From Candidatus Hodarchaeota archaeon (lineage in GTDB: Archaea; Asgardarchaeota; Heimdallarchaeia; Hodarchaeales; Hodarchaeaceae): a stretch of DNA of 64,000 nt. The notes beneath the pieces were generated by a model. The model ran no database searches. It saw only the letters and a list, made by a program, of their open reading frames with translations, and was not told the origin of the DNA. The position numbers were made by a program, and so were the translations under genes. Below, in pieces: positions 36,933-46,518 of this stretch (positions are counted from its first letter, which is position 1; each line of letters opens with the position of its first letter). The stretch lies in the NCBI GenBank assembly GCA_016840285.1, contig JAEOSR010000063.1:6677-70676 (forward strand), given 5' to 3'.

Positions 36933-38015
36933 TCATTTTAGACGTTTCAAAAAAAGAGTAAATCTTTCATTCTGTAAAAGTGAATCATTCAATCGATGGA
37001 TCAGGATAATAGTTTCTGATAATATAAAACGTTTCAAATCATTATCTAGGGTTTCTTGGAGCTCTAAATTGATTTCTTTGACAATATTAAAGGAAACATT
37101 AGGAATTCTCGATTCTAAGTCTCCAGTTCCTAGGTTATAATTCTTTAGAATACCTGATGAAATGCGGAGAGAATCCTGTAAGCTGCGAGTTTCATTAAAA
37201 TATTCTGAAATGCTTTTATAGTACAATTCTACAACATTTTGGATTTGATCTTGTTCTATCGATGTAAGAACTGAATCTTGTTCTGCAGGAAACATTTTAC
37301 GAAGATTTTGAAGTAAGCGGGCGGCAGGTGCTTCACGTAAAAGCTTGCTTATCAGAGTTCTAAGTTTAAAGGAGGGAATTTGAATGATTTCAGACTGGTT
37401 AGAGAAGGGAGCATTTTGCTGCACCTCATAACGGTGTAGTTCTTTGCATGCTGAAAAGTAGTAATTAGGAAAACTCAGTTGAGACAAGTTCGAGTAAGAG
37501 ACTAGTAAGTTGTCAATGGATTCAATTATACCCCATTTATCAATGTAGACTGCATTTTGCTGAAAAAAACCAAAAATTTTTTCTGGGACAGCCGGAGGTT
37601 TCTTTTCCAAAGCTATAGTTGACATTGCAGCACTAGGAAGTCCCTCCATTAATGTAGCTACTTTGGAATAGATTGTTTCAATGTTTTCTAAGATTTCTAA
37701 ACTTGATTCTGGTTGTGTGACCATTTTAGAAAGGAGTTCCTGGGTTATGTTTAAACTCGTAATCATATCATCAGTAAGAGTATCCTCTTTATTCAGAACT
37801 TGAACTAAAGAGGTTATTAGGTTTATAAGTAGGAGATTTAATCCTATTAAGATGTTAATCTTCTCACCCATATTCCCTCTGGATGTCCAAAAATCAGATG
37901 AGGGGGATTTTTGTTTGACTTGATCAGGTTCGGTTTGTAATTGATCCTCTAATGATTCGTTAGAATTTGGACCCTTTTGGGTATATTCAAACCTTGGTGG
38001 ATCTTTTCTGTCCAA
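36933..38015 (-). CDS. Helical protein of the tubulin cluster, unknown
   Basis: A 360-residue protein, not recognised. The first 45 residues are low-complexity and polar; the rest is helical with heptad-like stretches (INILIGLNLLLINLITSLVQVLN, LLSKMVTQPESSLEILENI, NLSQLSFPNYYFSACKELH). The final helix is basic (FTLFLKRLK). The start is TTG at 38015, placed 14 bases after the tubulin-like gene's stop, with AAGGTG overlapping that stop as ribosome site, so translation is probably coupled to the tubulin gene. No membrane segment or catalytic motif is evident. Being coupled with the GTPase, a partner or regulator is the most economical guess. Confidence 0.68.
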   Translation of the reverse strand: MDRKDPPRFEYTQKGPNSNESLEDQLQTEPDQVKQKSPSSDFWTSRGNMGEKINILIGLNLLLINLITSLVQVLNKEDTLTDDMITSLNITQELLSKMVTQPESSLEILENIETIYSKVATLMEGLPSAAMSTIALEKKPPAVPEKIFGFFQQNAVYIDKWGIIESIDNLLVSYSNLSQLSFPNYYFSACKELHRYEVQQNAPFSNQSEIIQIPSFKLRTLISKLLREAPAARLLQNLRKMFPAEQDSVLTSIEQDQIQNVVELYYKSISEYFNETRSLQDSLRISSGILKNYNLGTGDLESRIPNVSFNIVKEINLELQETLDNDLKRFILSETIILIHRLNDSLLQNERFTLFLKRLK

Positions 38016-38029
38016 TTTTATCTAGCACC

Positions 38030-39397
38030 TTATCCTTTTTCTGGCTTGATGTAATAACCAAATAATTTTTCCAAATCACTTACAGCTTCATCCAATTCTT
38101 TTCGTGTTGTACCTTTTGAACGTTTGAACCAATGTTGCTTTAATTCGGAGTCCCCACTATGAAGGTTTATGAGTGCTTTAGCTTCTTCAAGAATATCATG
38201 AAGTTCTGGAATTCTTGGCAAACCAAACAACAAAAGAAGAGATGCTCGTGTACTATCATCATCATAGGCACAATATGTTGGAGAAATACTCGCACCTTTA
38301 GCTAAAAAGGGAGCCAATGCTTTTTTCAAAAGCGGATCATATTCTACCCTGGCAATATTTCGGGAACCACTGAGGACTGAAAAAACAGAGGATGCCATGG
38401 GATTCGTCCCCATGTCTGTTAAGCTACAGTTAGAAAGAGTATATTCTACAGCAGTAGAAAGTTGAGAATCCATCCCTCCAATTTCTGGGAAAACGGACAA
38501 ATCATCAAACATAGCCGGTACAACGACACTATCTAACTTTAATGCAAAGTCACCAATATCAGTAGTGGGTAAAACCTCTTTTCCGACTTCTGGTACTCCA
38601 GGGGATAACATCTCAGCTATTGATTCCAAAGCTAAAGGGTTAACTAATTCCACAAATGCTTCTTCTAGTTGGGTTGGATATGTCCCATCTTGACCGATGA
38701 CAGTGGGGATACTAGAACTAACCTGTTCACTGCTTAAGTCAGCTAAGTCGTTTCCTATTTGACGACTCAATAAATCAACAGATTCGCCGCGTTGCCAGCT
38801 TAAAACCCTTTCAAGCATTGTTCTATTTGAAAGTAGAAGTATCAAATCTGGCCCCATGTTTCCTTCCTCGAGTTGGAGCCTCAGTAATTTTGATAATGCC
38901 CAGACACTGTTAACGGCTTCAGATGATTGATTTACGAATGGTAAGACCCCAAAGACATATATAAAGATTTTACGTTTTTCTTCTTCAGCAAACCGCTTTC
39001 TTAACAGTTTTATTAAAGCAGGCGTTCCCCCACATCCAGTACCTCCTCCGAAGCTAGTAAAAATGCAAAAACCACTAATTCCCTCATAACCCAAGCCTTG
39101 CAACTGATTTAAAATAATATCCTGAGAATTCATGACTGATTCGTACCCAGCAGAGAATTTTCCCCCAACTCCAATTTCTGCGTCCGAATAAAGCAGAGTT
39201 CGGTTCTTGGAAATAGAATATTTTTTTCGTGCTTTCAGTAAATCTCCACGATCAGTATTCAACACCAAATACTCTCTAATACGTTGAGGTAGCTCGCCTT
39301 TTTTGGATCTGGCTAAGTAGCTGCCAACAAGATTACTACCACATTCACCAATTCCAATTGCAAAGATCTCTGATTCTGGTCCTCCTTCAATTGACAT
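38030..39397 (-). CDS. Divergent tubulin/FtsZ-superfamily GTPase (CetZ-like)
   Basis: A 455-residue protein of the tubulin superfamily. T1 loop is AIGIGECGSNLVGSYL (13-28); the T2/T3 region is EYLVLNTDRGDL and EIGVGGKFSAGYE (74-86); T4 is the tubulin signature FGGGTGCGGTP (116-126); T5 is FGVLPFVNQSSEAVNSVWAL (149-168). A candidate T7 catalytic loop is TTDIGDFALKLDS (278-290), which keeps two acidic residues. These indicate a GTP-binding, probably polymerising protein, clearly outside typical FtsZ and closer to archaeal CetZ or orphan groups. The gene lies in a four-gene minus-strand cluster with coiled-coil partners. A conventional ftsZ is not in the window. Confidence 0.85.
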   Translation of the reverse strand: MSIEGGPESEIFAIGIGECGSNLVGSYLARSKKGELPQRIREYLVLNTDRGDLLKARKKYSISKNRTLLYSDAEIGVGGKFSAGYESVMNSQDIILNQLQGLGYEGISGFCIFTSFGGGTGCGGTPALIKLLRKRFAEEEKRKIFIYVFGVLPFVNQSSEAVNSVWALSKLLRLQLEEGNMGPDLILLLSNRTMLERVLSWQRGESVDLLSRQIGNDLADLSSEQVSSSIPTVIGQDGTYPTQLEEAFVELVNPLALESIAEMLSPGVPEVGKEVLPTTDIGDFALKLDSVVVPAMFDDLSVFPEIGGMDSQLSTAVEYTLSNCSLTDMGTNPMASSVFSVLSGSRNIARVEYDPLLKKALAPFLAKGASISPTYCAYDDDSTRASLLLLFGLPRIPELHDILEEAKALINLHSGDSELKQHWFKRSKGTTRKELDEAVSDLEKLFGYYIKPEKG

Positions 39398-39435
39398 TTA
39401 GACACACTCTTTTTTTATTTGTTTGTAGGGAGTTG

Positions 39436-42400
39436 TTACTTCAATTTAATTCCTGATTTAATTTCAATAAGCAATTTCATGACTAAGCTCAAATACGAAC
39501 GGATTACTTCATTATGAGGATAGGTTTCTTTGATTTTCTTGGATATTTCTTTGTAAAATCGTAAATTCTCTTCTCTACTCTCTGTTGGTGTGTATCGTGG
39601 ACGAAACATTCGAACAGCACGGTGCCAATGATTTAACTGGATTGACACTTTTTTCCACTCATTTCTTTGCTCATTTATTTGTGGTAATAAATCTAATATA
39701 TATCTAAGATCATGAGAATCAAGGAATTCCTCACGAGCTTTTACTAATTCAGATAATGGAAATATTTTTTCTGACGCTTCCTTTGTATACCTCTTAAACA
39801 CTTCTTGAATGTTAGAATAGTATTCTAACTCCCCTAACTCTGTCTGTAAGGAAGCATTTCGACTTTTTTCAATTGTTTTCATGATTTCAATCACAGAGCT
39901 TCGAACTGATACTAATTCGAGAATAGCTCCCGTTAAGCGACCAACATGATCTGTTGTAGCTACTTCTTGAAAACGATTTAGGTATGCAAGATCAACCCGC
40001 TCGTCCTGACGTAAGTCAATTTGATAATGATTAAATAAATATTCTACGGTATCTTGAATTTCAGTAATATAGCGTTTACCCATTGATCGAATTTCTCGAC
40101 ATGCTTTAGGATCAGTCTGTAAGTTATCAATTTCGATGAAAACATCTGTTACTTCTCGTAATTGAACATCTTCCTGGTTTTTGACAATTATTTGACTAAA
40201 ATTTTCAATATACCCTCCAACAAACTCAATAATATTAATCCCGACTTCTTTCAAATCGTTAACATTTTTCAAAACCCTTCGTGATTCTTGTACTCCATGT
40301 GCGAGTAAAACTGATAATATTTCAGTATCATAGAGGAATATCAGCTGTCTTAATTTGTGAGCTAATCGCTCATGAGAGACTTCTTCAGCTTCAAAATCAG
40401 AAACTTTCTTCTCTGCACTAAAAATAGCATCATCAAGAGGTGTTATTTCATTTATCCGAGGAAGACTAACTCTTAACCAATTATAGAGATTTTGATGAAG
40501 TTTGGCTAAGGAATCTTTTGCCATCTGTAAGCTTTCCAAGCTATAACTCTCAAAAACATTGACTAAGCGTACAATATCTTTATGAGTTTTGATTTCATCC
40601 ATTTTTTCAGTCATAAGATTTATAGTTTCATCAAAAAAGTCTGCATACTGGCTAGGAAGTTTTGAATAGTCCTGTATGTGCGAAGAAATTTCACGTTCCA
40701 TTTGTTCTGCTAATGTAGAAGCTTTCCGACCAACAAAAGCTGATAATTGCCAAAATTCTGTTAGAGCTTCAGAATAATCAAGGTTATCGACTTCTTTATC
40801 AGTAGAATAAATTAAGCTGGTCTTTCGAGATTTTAATAATCTAAATAGTCTTCTATCGACTCCTTCGAGATTTCCTATTTGTTTTTTCAATTCGATAAGA
40901 ATATCATTCTTATATTCTTCAATCGTTTCTAAGAAAGAAATATATTCTTTGATTATAGCCTCAATATTTCCTAATTCTGAATATTCATCCACTGAATCTA
41001 CAATTTGGTTACGTTTTTCCCGTAAATCGAATCGTGTCTCTATAGGAATTAATGGGAAGGGAATTGATTTTAAATTTTCACGGATTCGTGAGGAGATCTT
41101 ATATTTCCACAAAGGGATCTTTTCATACTCATCTAACAACTCCTGAATACTTTTTTGAGCTGCTTCACTAACCTCCTCTCTAAAGGATTTTAGATCGTCT
41201 ACTGTGAGAGTTGGAACGAGAATTTTTAATTTTGGAGGAATTGTTTCGAGATTAATAAGTTGATTGTAAATGGGGTGTGTCTCATTATCTATTTTATTCC
41301 AAAGTTCAGTTTTGATATTTGCGTTGAGTCTATGCAATCCCTCAATCTCATGAACTAAGTCACGTATATCAATTTCTTCGGCAATTTTCTGCTTTCTTTG
41401 ATAATCGATTTGATCTTTCAGGTCTACAGATAGAATGTCTCGTAAACTTTCACGAGAATCATATAGATTTAACAAATTTTGTCTAAGGCTTTGTTGAGCT
41501 GGTTTAGAAAAATATGCAACCAAACGGGTCTCCCAATCTTTAATTTCACGAGCTTTACTACTCAATTCACTGGGACTTAGAGCCTCAAAATCACGAATGA
41601 TTGGTATCTGTGGCCCTTCACTTAAGTTGATGACCTCTTGGATATGTGGATTTTCTAGTAGTCTGAAAAAATAGTTCTGACATTCTTCTGCTAATGATGA
41701 TTTCAGGTCATGATACCGTTTTGCTAATTCAACCCATTCTTGAAGGTCGCTTGTTTTTGCTGCTTCTTTCTCAATCGCACGTACTTTTTTTTCAAAATCG
41801 GGAGGAACAGGTATCTTCATCGCACGAATAGCTTTGGATGAGTTAATTAGCTCTGACGTACTTAGTATTTTCTTTGTAGCAATAATCTGCTGTTGACGCC
41901 AAGAACGTATTTTCTCGATATCTTGGATGATGATTGGTATACTTGTAGATGAAATATCTGTTTCAGGAACTGGGGAGAACGAAGATTCTAATCCTTCTTT
42001 CCCAAAAATCTGTATAATACGTCCAATTTGATCATCTGTTTCTGTCTTGAGGGATATCTCATATGTTCGCAAAATATTGATGAACTCATTACTAAGAGAA
42101 TTTAACCGTTTTTCTAATGAAATGAGGGTTTCTACTGAAGTTGTCCTGTCCGCACTGGTCTGAACATCTTGAACTTCCTCTTTTAATAAATCAATTTTAC
42201 TCCAAAGGTCTAAACCAATTGATGCGACAGTATCAATATGTTGCTGTAGCTCAGAAGACATTTGAACAATTGCCAGTTGAATTTTACCTTCTGTACCCTT
42301 CCGTCGTTGCTTTAAATACGCGTTTTCAGCTTCTAACAGGCTATAAACTTCAAGCAAATCTGGAATCGTCATCACATGAATGCTAGTTTTTGTCGTCTGG

Positions 42401-42951
42401 TTCGTTACTCGAACCTTTTCTTCATCAAAATTAACAAATTTTCCATAGAGCTCGATAATCTCACGATTAAACAACAAGATTGAAACATTTTTTCCTCGTA
42501 GAACCTCAGAAATCTGATTATATGTCCTAAGAACATTTGAACTGAACCTCAAGATTTCATTTACATCGAAACTTGGGATTTGTAGTTTACGAATTGTCTC
42601 CGTTTCCTGGGGAATAAATTTCGCTATCTCTTTGATGTTATTTGCTAGATCAAAGTAAATTTTACGAAATCCAACCAAAAGAGCGTTTAATAACTCCTCA
42701 GTCAGCTTGTTGTACTTTTCTTTATCTTGGGTAAGAGTTTTTTTAATTCCCCTCTTTTTAAAAAAGCCAGCTTTAGGCAAAGCTGTCTCTAATTTTTCAA
42801 TTTCTATCACTAATTTTTGAGCTTCATTTAAAGCGGAGACAACTTGCACTGTAGGATCAATTGAGCGTAATTCAGTCACTAAATCTCTAATATTATGAAG
42901 AACTTCCTTTGATACGAGAAGCTTTCCTTCTGAGGTCATATTAACTAGCAT
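39436..42951 (-). CDS. Very long coiled-coil/helical-repeat protein of the tubulin cluster
   Basis: A 1171-residue soluble protein, almost all helix, with many recurring helical hairpins that look like spectrin- or SMC-type bundles rather than one long rod (for instance LEKRLNSLSNEFINILRTYE, LVHEIEGLHRLNANIKTEL, IEEYKNDILIELKKQIGNLE). Proline-containing turns (IPPKLKILVPTLTVDDLKSF, SIPFPLIPIETRFDL) separate units of about 90-110 residues. There is no Walker motif, zinc site or membrane helix. The N-terminus is MLVNMTSEGKLLVSKEVL; ATG 42951 and ATG 42939 are both possible. It is the first gene of the cluster. I infer a scaffold or filament-associated protein. Confidence 0.75.
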   Translation of the reverse strand: MLVNMTSEGKLLVSKEVLHNIRDLVTELRSIDPTVQVVSALNEAQKLVIEIEKLETALPKAGFFKKRGIKKTLTQDKEKYNKLTEELLNALLVGFRKIYFDLANNIKEIAKFIPQETETIRKLQIPSFDVNEILRFSSNVLRTYNQISEVLRGKNVSILLFNREIIELYGKFVNFDEEKVRVTNQTTKTSIHVMTIPDLLEVYSLLEAENAYLKQRRKGTEGKIQLAIVQMSSELQQHIDTVASIGLDLWSKIDLLKEEVQDVQTSADRTTSVETLISLEKRLNSLSNEFINILRTYEISLKTETDDQIGRIIQIFGKEGLESSFSPVPETDISSTSIPIIIQDIEKIRSWRQQQIIATKKILSTSELINSSKAIRAMKIPVPPDFEKKVRAIEKEAAKTSDLQEWVELAKRYHDLKSSLAEECQNYFFRLLENPHIQEVINLSEGPQIPIIRDFEALSPSELSSKAREIKDWETRLVAYFSKPAQQSLRQNLLNLYDSRESLRDILSVDLKDQIDYQRKQKIAEEIDIRDLVHEIEGLHRLNANIKTELWNKIDNETHPIYNQLINLETIPPKLKILVPTLTVDDLKSFREEVSEAAQKSIQELLDEYEKIPLWKYKISSRIRENLKSIPFPLIPIETRFDLREKRNQIVDSVDEYSELGNIEAIIKEYISFLETIEEYKNDILIELKKQIGNLEGVDRRLFRLLKSRKTSLIYSTDKEVDNLDYSEALTEFWQLSAFVGRKASTLAEQMEREISSHIQDYSKLPSQYADFFDETINLMTEKMDEIKTHKDIVRLVNVFESYSLESLQMAKDSLAKLHQNLYNWLRVSLPRINEITPLDDAIFSAEKKVSDFEAEEVSHERLAHKLRQLIFLYDTEILSVLLAHGVQESRRVLKNVNDLKEVGINIIEFVGGYIENFSQIIVKNQEDVQLREVTDVFIEIDNLQTDPKACREIRSMGKRYITEIQDTVEYLFNHYQIDLRQDERVDLAYLNRFQEVATTDHVGRLTGAILELVSVRSSVIEIMKTIEKSRNASLQTELGELEYYSNIQEVFKRYTKEASEKIFPLSELVKAREEFLDSHDLRYILDLLPQINEQRNEWKKVSIQLNHWHRAVRMFRPRYTPTESREENLRFYKEISKKIKETYPHNEVIRSYLSLVMKLLIEIKSGIKLK

Positions 42952-43336
42952 CCTTTGGTAGTGATGTGTAGTCTCTTTTCGTCATTACTTACAGAGAGGG
43001 TTCTTTATATGTTTCAGTTATATATGTATATTACAATGACTAACTTTAGTTCACGATGATTTTCCCCTTTTTTAAATTAATCAAATCAGATCAAATAAAT
43101 TATCCCTTTAAATGATGAATGAGCTCTGTAGTATCAGTACCTTTCATCATAATGCATAGAAAATATAATGTATGTCCATTAAACAAGATTAGACTCATTT
43201 TGAACATAGAAAAGATTTTCAAATAATTTTATATATTAAAATTGAAGACATTCTCTTCTATTCAGGAGTTTTGATTAGAGACATGTCCATCCAGCAGTAA
43301 AATTAACAGAATTGTGTTTTTTGAGGCTTTTATAAA
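42952..43336. other. Divergent intergenic region between the tubulin cluster and cinA
   Basis: 385 AT-rich bases without a protein-like frame. Beyond the TATA candidate at 43003-43010 I see no operator or RNA signal. Confidence 0.35.
43003..43010 (-). promoter_or_regulatory. TATA box candidate of the tubulin cluster
   Basis: Minus-strand ATATAAAG about 52 bases upstream of ATG 42951; with a transcript start about 25 bases downstream this leaves a short leader. It is the best TATA match before the four-gene cluster, suggesting one transcript. Confidence 0.4.
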
Positions 43337-44128
43337 ATGAAAGTGTGCTTAATATCTATTGGGAATGAATTGCTATCAGGTAAAACCATCAACACAAACG
43401 CTAACTTTCTTTCAAAAAAACTCACAAACTTCGGTTTTGTAGTTCAAAAAATTCTGACAATTCCTGATGATCCAGTAATTGTTCCAAAAGAGATTTCTCT
43501 TCTTATATCTTCAGGTGAATACCGTCTTATTCTAATAACAGGAGGATTAGGCCCAACTTGGGATGATTCGACTGCAAATTTTTTAGCTAAAGCATTAAAT
43601 GTGGATACTGAACTTGACATAGAGGCTTTATCAATAGTCACCCAACGCTATAAGGACCTATTTGATGAGAACCTAGTAGATACTGTTGAAATTACTTCAG
43701 CACGTAAAAAAATGGCATTTCTACCCGTTGGATCTGAAGCTATTGATAACCCAGTAGGAACTGCTCCTGGGATTTTTATTATCCATAAAAAATCAAATAC
43801 GTGGATTTTCTGTCTTCCTGGGGTTCCCCGTGAGATGAAGGAAATGTATAAAGCGGTTGAGTCTAAAATCTCTGTTTTAAAAAATGAAATCCAAACTGGA
43901 TATTATGAAACAGAATTTACCACAACTTTCACAGATGAATCATTACTTGCTCCATTCTTAATACCAGTACGTCAAAAATATGATGTGTGGATAAAATCAC
44001 TTCCCGAAGCGTATCAGGAGGAAAAAAATATACGCCTGATTATTTCTAAATCAGCTGGCTCAGAAGAGGCTGCTAAGAAAGAAGTCCTAGCTGCAAAAGC
44101 ATACCTTCATAAATTGATCAACAGCTAA
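43337..44128 (+). CDS. CinA/MoaB-domain protein
   Basis: A 263-residue member of the CinA N-terminal (COG1058, MoaB-like) family. LISIGNELLSGKTINTNANFL, then LILITGGLGPTWDDSTANFLA, and IFCLPGVPREMKEMYK are the conserved glycine-rich loops that bind nucleotide. The NMN-deamidase domain found at the C-terminus of bacterial CinA is absent, as in most archaea. Related archaeal proteins act as ADP-ribose or similar pyrophosphatases, but the substrate here is not known. The start is ATG 43337, 76 bases ahead of the CDC48 gene. Confidence 0.85.
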   Translation: MKVCLISIGNELLSGKTINTNANFLSKKLTNFGFVVQKILTIPDDPVIVPKEISLLISSGEYRLILITGGLGPTWDDSTANFLAKALNVDTELDIEALSIVTQRYKDLFDENLVDTVEITSARKKMAFLPVGSEAIDNPVGTAPGIFIIHKKSNTWIFCLPGVPREMKEMYKAVESKISVLKNEIQTGYYETEFTTTFTDESLLAPFLIPVRQKYDVWIKSLPEAYQEEKNIRLIISKSAGSEEAAKKEVLAAKAYLHKLINS

Positions 44129-44204
44129 AGACAGGTGAAATAATTATAATTCTTTCAAAATCGGATTTAATTGAAGAAAATGGCATTAGGGAATTGTTTG
44201 CCAA

Positions 44205-46511
44205 ATGACAGATGATAATGAGAAAAAATTACTCTTAAAAGTGGTTGAAGCCAATCAGGGTGATGTTGGCCGAGGATTAGTTAGAGTCGATTACTCTATT
44301 ATGCGGGAGAATGGATTAGAAACTGGTGATATCGTTGAGATCGCCAGTGAGAGGGCAGGAGGTAAAAAAACAGGTGCCTTAGTAATACCTGGAAGAAGAG
44401 AAGATCGAGGGAAAACCATCATTCGTATGGATGGGCTGATCCGAGGAAATGTGGGAACCAGTTTAGGTGAAACAGTTCGAATCCGGAAAATTAAAAAACG
44501 AGAAGCAAAACGTATTACGATAGCTCCTGCAGAAGAACGAATTCGCCTTTTAGTTCGATCTGAGATTATACGTGAGCGTTTACAAAACCATCCTGTTTCT
44601 CGTGGAGATCTACTAGTTATTACAGGACAAATCAGGAAGATTCCTCCCTCTGGAGGAGGTACTACTGGTACAGGAATGGATGATTTCATATCTCGATTTT
44701 TTGGTGCAACAAGCCCCGTTTCTTTAGGTGAAATTAAGGTTGTGGTTGTAGCAACAGATCCTGAAGGCATTGTAACTGTAGGAGATACAACAGAAGTTAA
44801 AATTGTCGAAGAAGCTCCCAAAGACCTTAGAATGATGCCACGTGTGTCATATGAGGATATTGGTGGACTTTCAGAAGAAATTAAGAGGGTTAGGGAGATG
44901 ATAGAACTTCCAATGAAACATCCCCAACTCTTTGAGCGTTTAGGGATTGATCCCCCAAAAGGGGTTTTGTTACATGGACCTCCTGGAACAGGAAAAACCT
45001 TACTTGCAAAAGCAGTTGCAAATGAATCAGGAGTCAATTTCGTTTCAATCGCTGGTCCGGAAATAATGTCTAAATTTTACGGAGAGAGTGAACAACGTAT
45101 TCGAGAAATTTTCCAAAATGCTGAGAAAGAGGCACCTAGCATTATTTTTATAGATGAATTAGATTCTATCGCTGTAAAGCGGGAAGAGGTCACTGGAGAG
45201 GTGGAAAGACGTGTTGTTGCCCAACTCCTCGCTTTAATGGATGGTTTAAAGAGCCGTGGTAAAGTAATAGTTATTGGAGCAACGAATCGACCTAATGCCC
45301 TCGACCCCGCCTTACGTAGGCCTGGCCGATTTGATAGAGAAATTGAGATAGGAGTTCCAGATAAAAATGGTCGCTATGAGGTTTTATTAGTTCATACTAG
45401 AGGGATGCCACTAGCGGATGACGTCGATCTAAGTGAATATGCGGCAAAAACTCATGGATTTGTTGGAGCAGACATTGCTGCTCTTACAAAAGAAGCTGCA
45501 ATGCATACTCTCCGAAAGATTTTACCTAATATTGATTTTGACAAACCTCTTACTCCTGAAATTCTTTCAAAATTAGTTGTGTCCAAGGAGAATTTTGATG
45601 AAGCACTTAAGATAACAGAACCATCAGCAATGCGAGAAGTACTCCTTGAAATACCAAATGTTTACTGGGATGACGTCGGAGGCCTAGAAACAGTAAAACA
45701 ACAACTCATTGAGGCCGTAGAGTGGCCTATTACTCATCCTGAGATTTTTCAACGACATGGTGTCACACCTCCTCATGGTATTCTTCTATATGGTCCCCCT
45801 GGTACTGGAAAAACCCTTTTGGCTAAAGCTGTTGCTACTGAAAGCCAAGCAAATTTCATTGCTATTAGAGGGCCTGAATTATTATCAAAATGGGTTGGTG
45901 AGAGTGAGAAAGCTGTTCGTGAAGTTTTCAGGAAAGCTAAGCAGGCTTCTCCTTCTATTATTTTCCTAGATGAGCTCGATGCTATTGCTCCCCGTCGTGG
46001 GGCCTTTGCAGGTGGAAGTCATGTTACAGAGAGCGTTGTGAACCAAATATTATCATTACTAGACGGTTTAGAGAGTCTTCGTGATGTTCTGGTTTTGGGA
46101 GCAAGTAATCGGCCTGATATGATTGATCCAGCCCTTCTCCGACCAGGGAGATTTGATCGGTTACTTCTAGTGAAACCTCCTGACAATGAATCAAGAGAAA
46201 AAATTCTAAAGATCCATACAAGTGGAATGAAATTAGGAACTGATATAGACCTTTCTCAACTCGCTAGTGACCTAGAAGGTTATGTAGGCGCTGATATCGC
46301 AGCAATATGCCGTGAGGCGGTGATGATTGCTCTCCGTGAGGATTTAAACACAGATTTTATAGAACTACGTCATTTTCGTGAGGCTAAAAAAGCTGTTCAT
46401 CCCAGTATCAATGATAGAATTATCAAAGAGTTTATAGAATTAGAAAGTAAGCTTTTAGGCAAATCAGAAATTGGTAGAAAAGATGTTTTAGGATTAAAAG
46501 ATTATCTTTAA
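44205..46511 (+). CDS. cdc48: CDC48/VCP AAA+ unfoldase
   Basis: A 768-residue double-ring ATPase that pulls proteins apart for degradation or disassembly. The N-terminal substrate- and cofactor-binding domain (1-200) has an extra glycine-rich loop at about 148-167 (SGGGTTGTG). D1: Walker A GPPGTGKT (258-265), Walker [10 protein letters not shown] (313-321). D2: Walker A GPPGTGKT (530-537), and [10 protein letters not shown]. Arginine fingers ([16 protein letters not shown]) are in place. The C-terminus ends GLKDYL and lacks a clear hydrophobic-Tyr-X proteasome-docking motif. It has an Arf-longin neighbour in the opposite direction, convergent by seven bases. Confidence 0.97.
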   Translation: MTDDNEKKLLLKVVEANQGDVGRGLVRVDYSIMRENGLETGDIVEIASERAGGKKTGALVIPGRREDRGKTIIRMDGLIRGNVGTSLGETVRIRKIKKREAKRITIAPAEERIRLLVRSEIIRERLQNHPVSRGDLLVITGQIRKIPPSGGGTTGTGMDDFISRFFGATSPVSLGEIKVVVVATDPEGIVTVGDTTEVKIVEEAPKDLRMMPRVSYEDIGGLSEEIKRVREMIELPMKHPQLFERLGIDPPKGVLLHGPPGTGKTLLAKAVANESGVNFVSIAGPEIMSKFYGESEQRIREIFQNAEKEAPSIIFIDELDSIAVKREEVTGEVERRVVAQLLALMDGLKSRGKVIVIGATNRPNALDPALRRPGRFDREIEIGVPDKNGRYEVLLVHTRGMPLADDVDLSEYAAKTHGFVGADIAALTKEAAMHTLRKILPNIDFDKPLTPEILSKLVVSKENFDEALKITEPSAMREVLLEIPNVYWDDVGGLETVKQQLIEAVEWPITHPEIFQRHGVTPPHGILLYGPPGTGKTLLAKAVATESQANFIAIRGPELLSKWVGESEKAVREVFRKAKQASPSIIFLDELDAIAPRRGAFAGGSHVTESVVNQILSLLDGLESLRDVLVLGASNRPDMIDPALLRPGRFDRLLLVKPPDNESREKILKIHTSGMKLGTDIDLSQLASDLEGYVGADIAAICREAVMIALREDLNTDFIELRHFREAKKAVHPSINDRIIKEFIELESKLLGKSEIGRKDVLGLKDYL

Positions 46512-46518
46512 CATTATA

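Noticed and set aside
44291..45037. A 248-codon minus-strand frame inside cdc48
   Set aside because: It lies antisense within a strongly conserved AAA+ gene; its residues are low-complexity and show no domain, so it is a shadow of cdc48.
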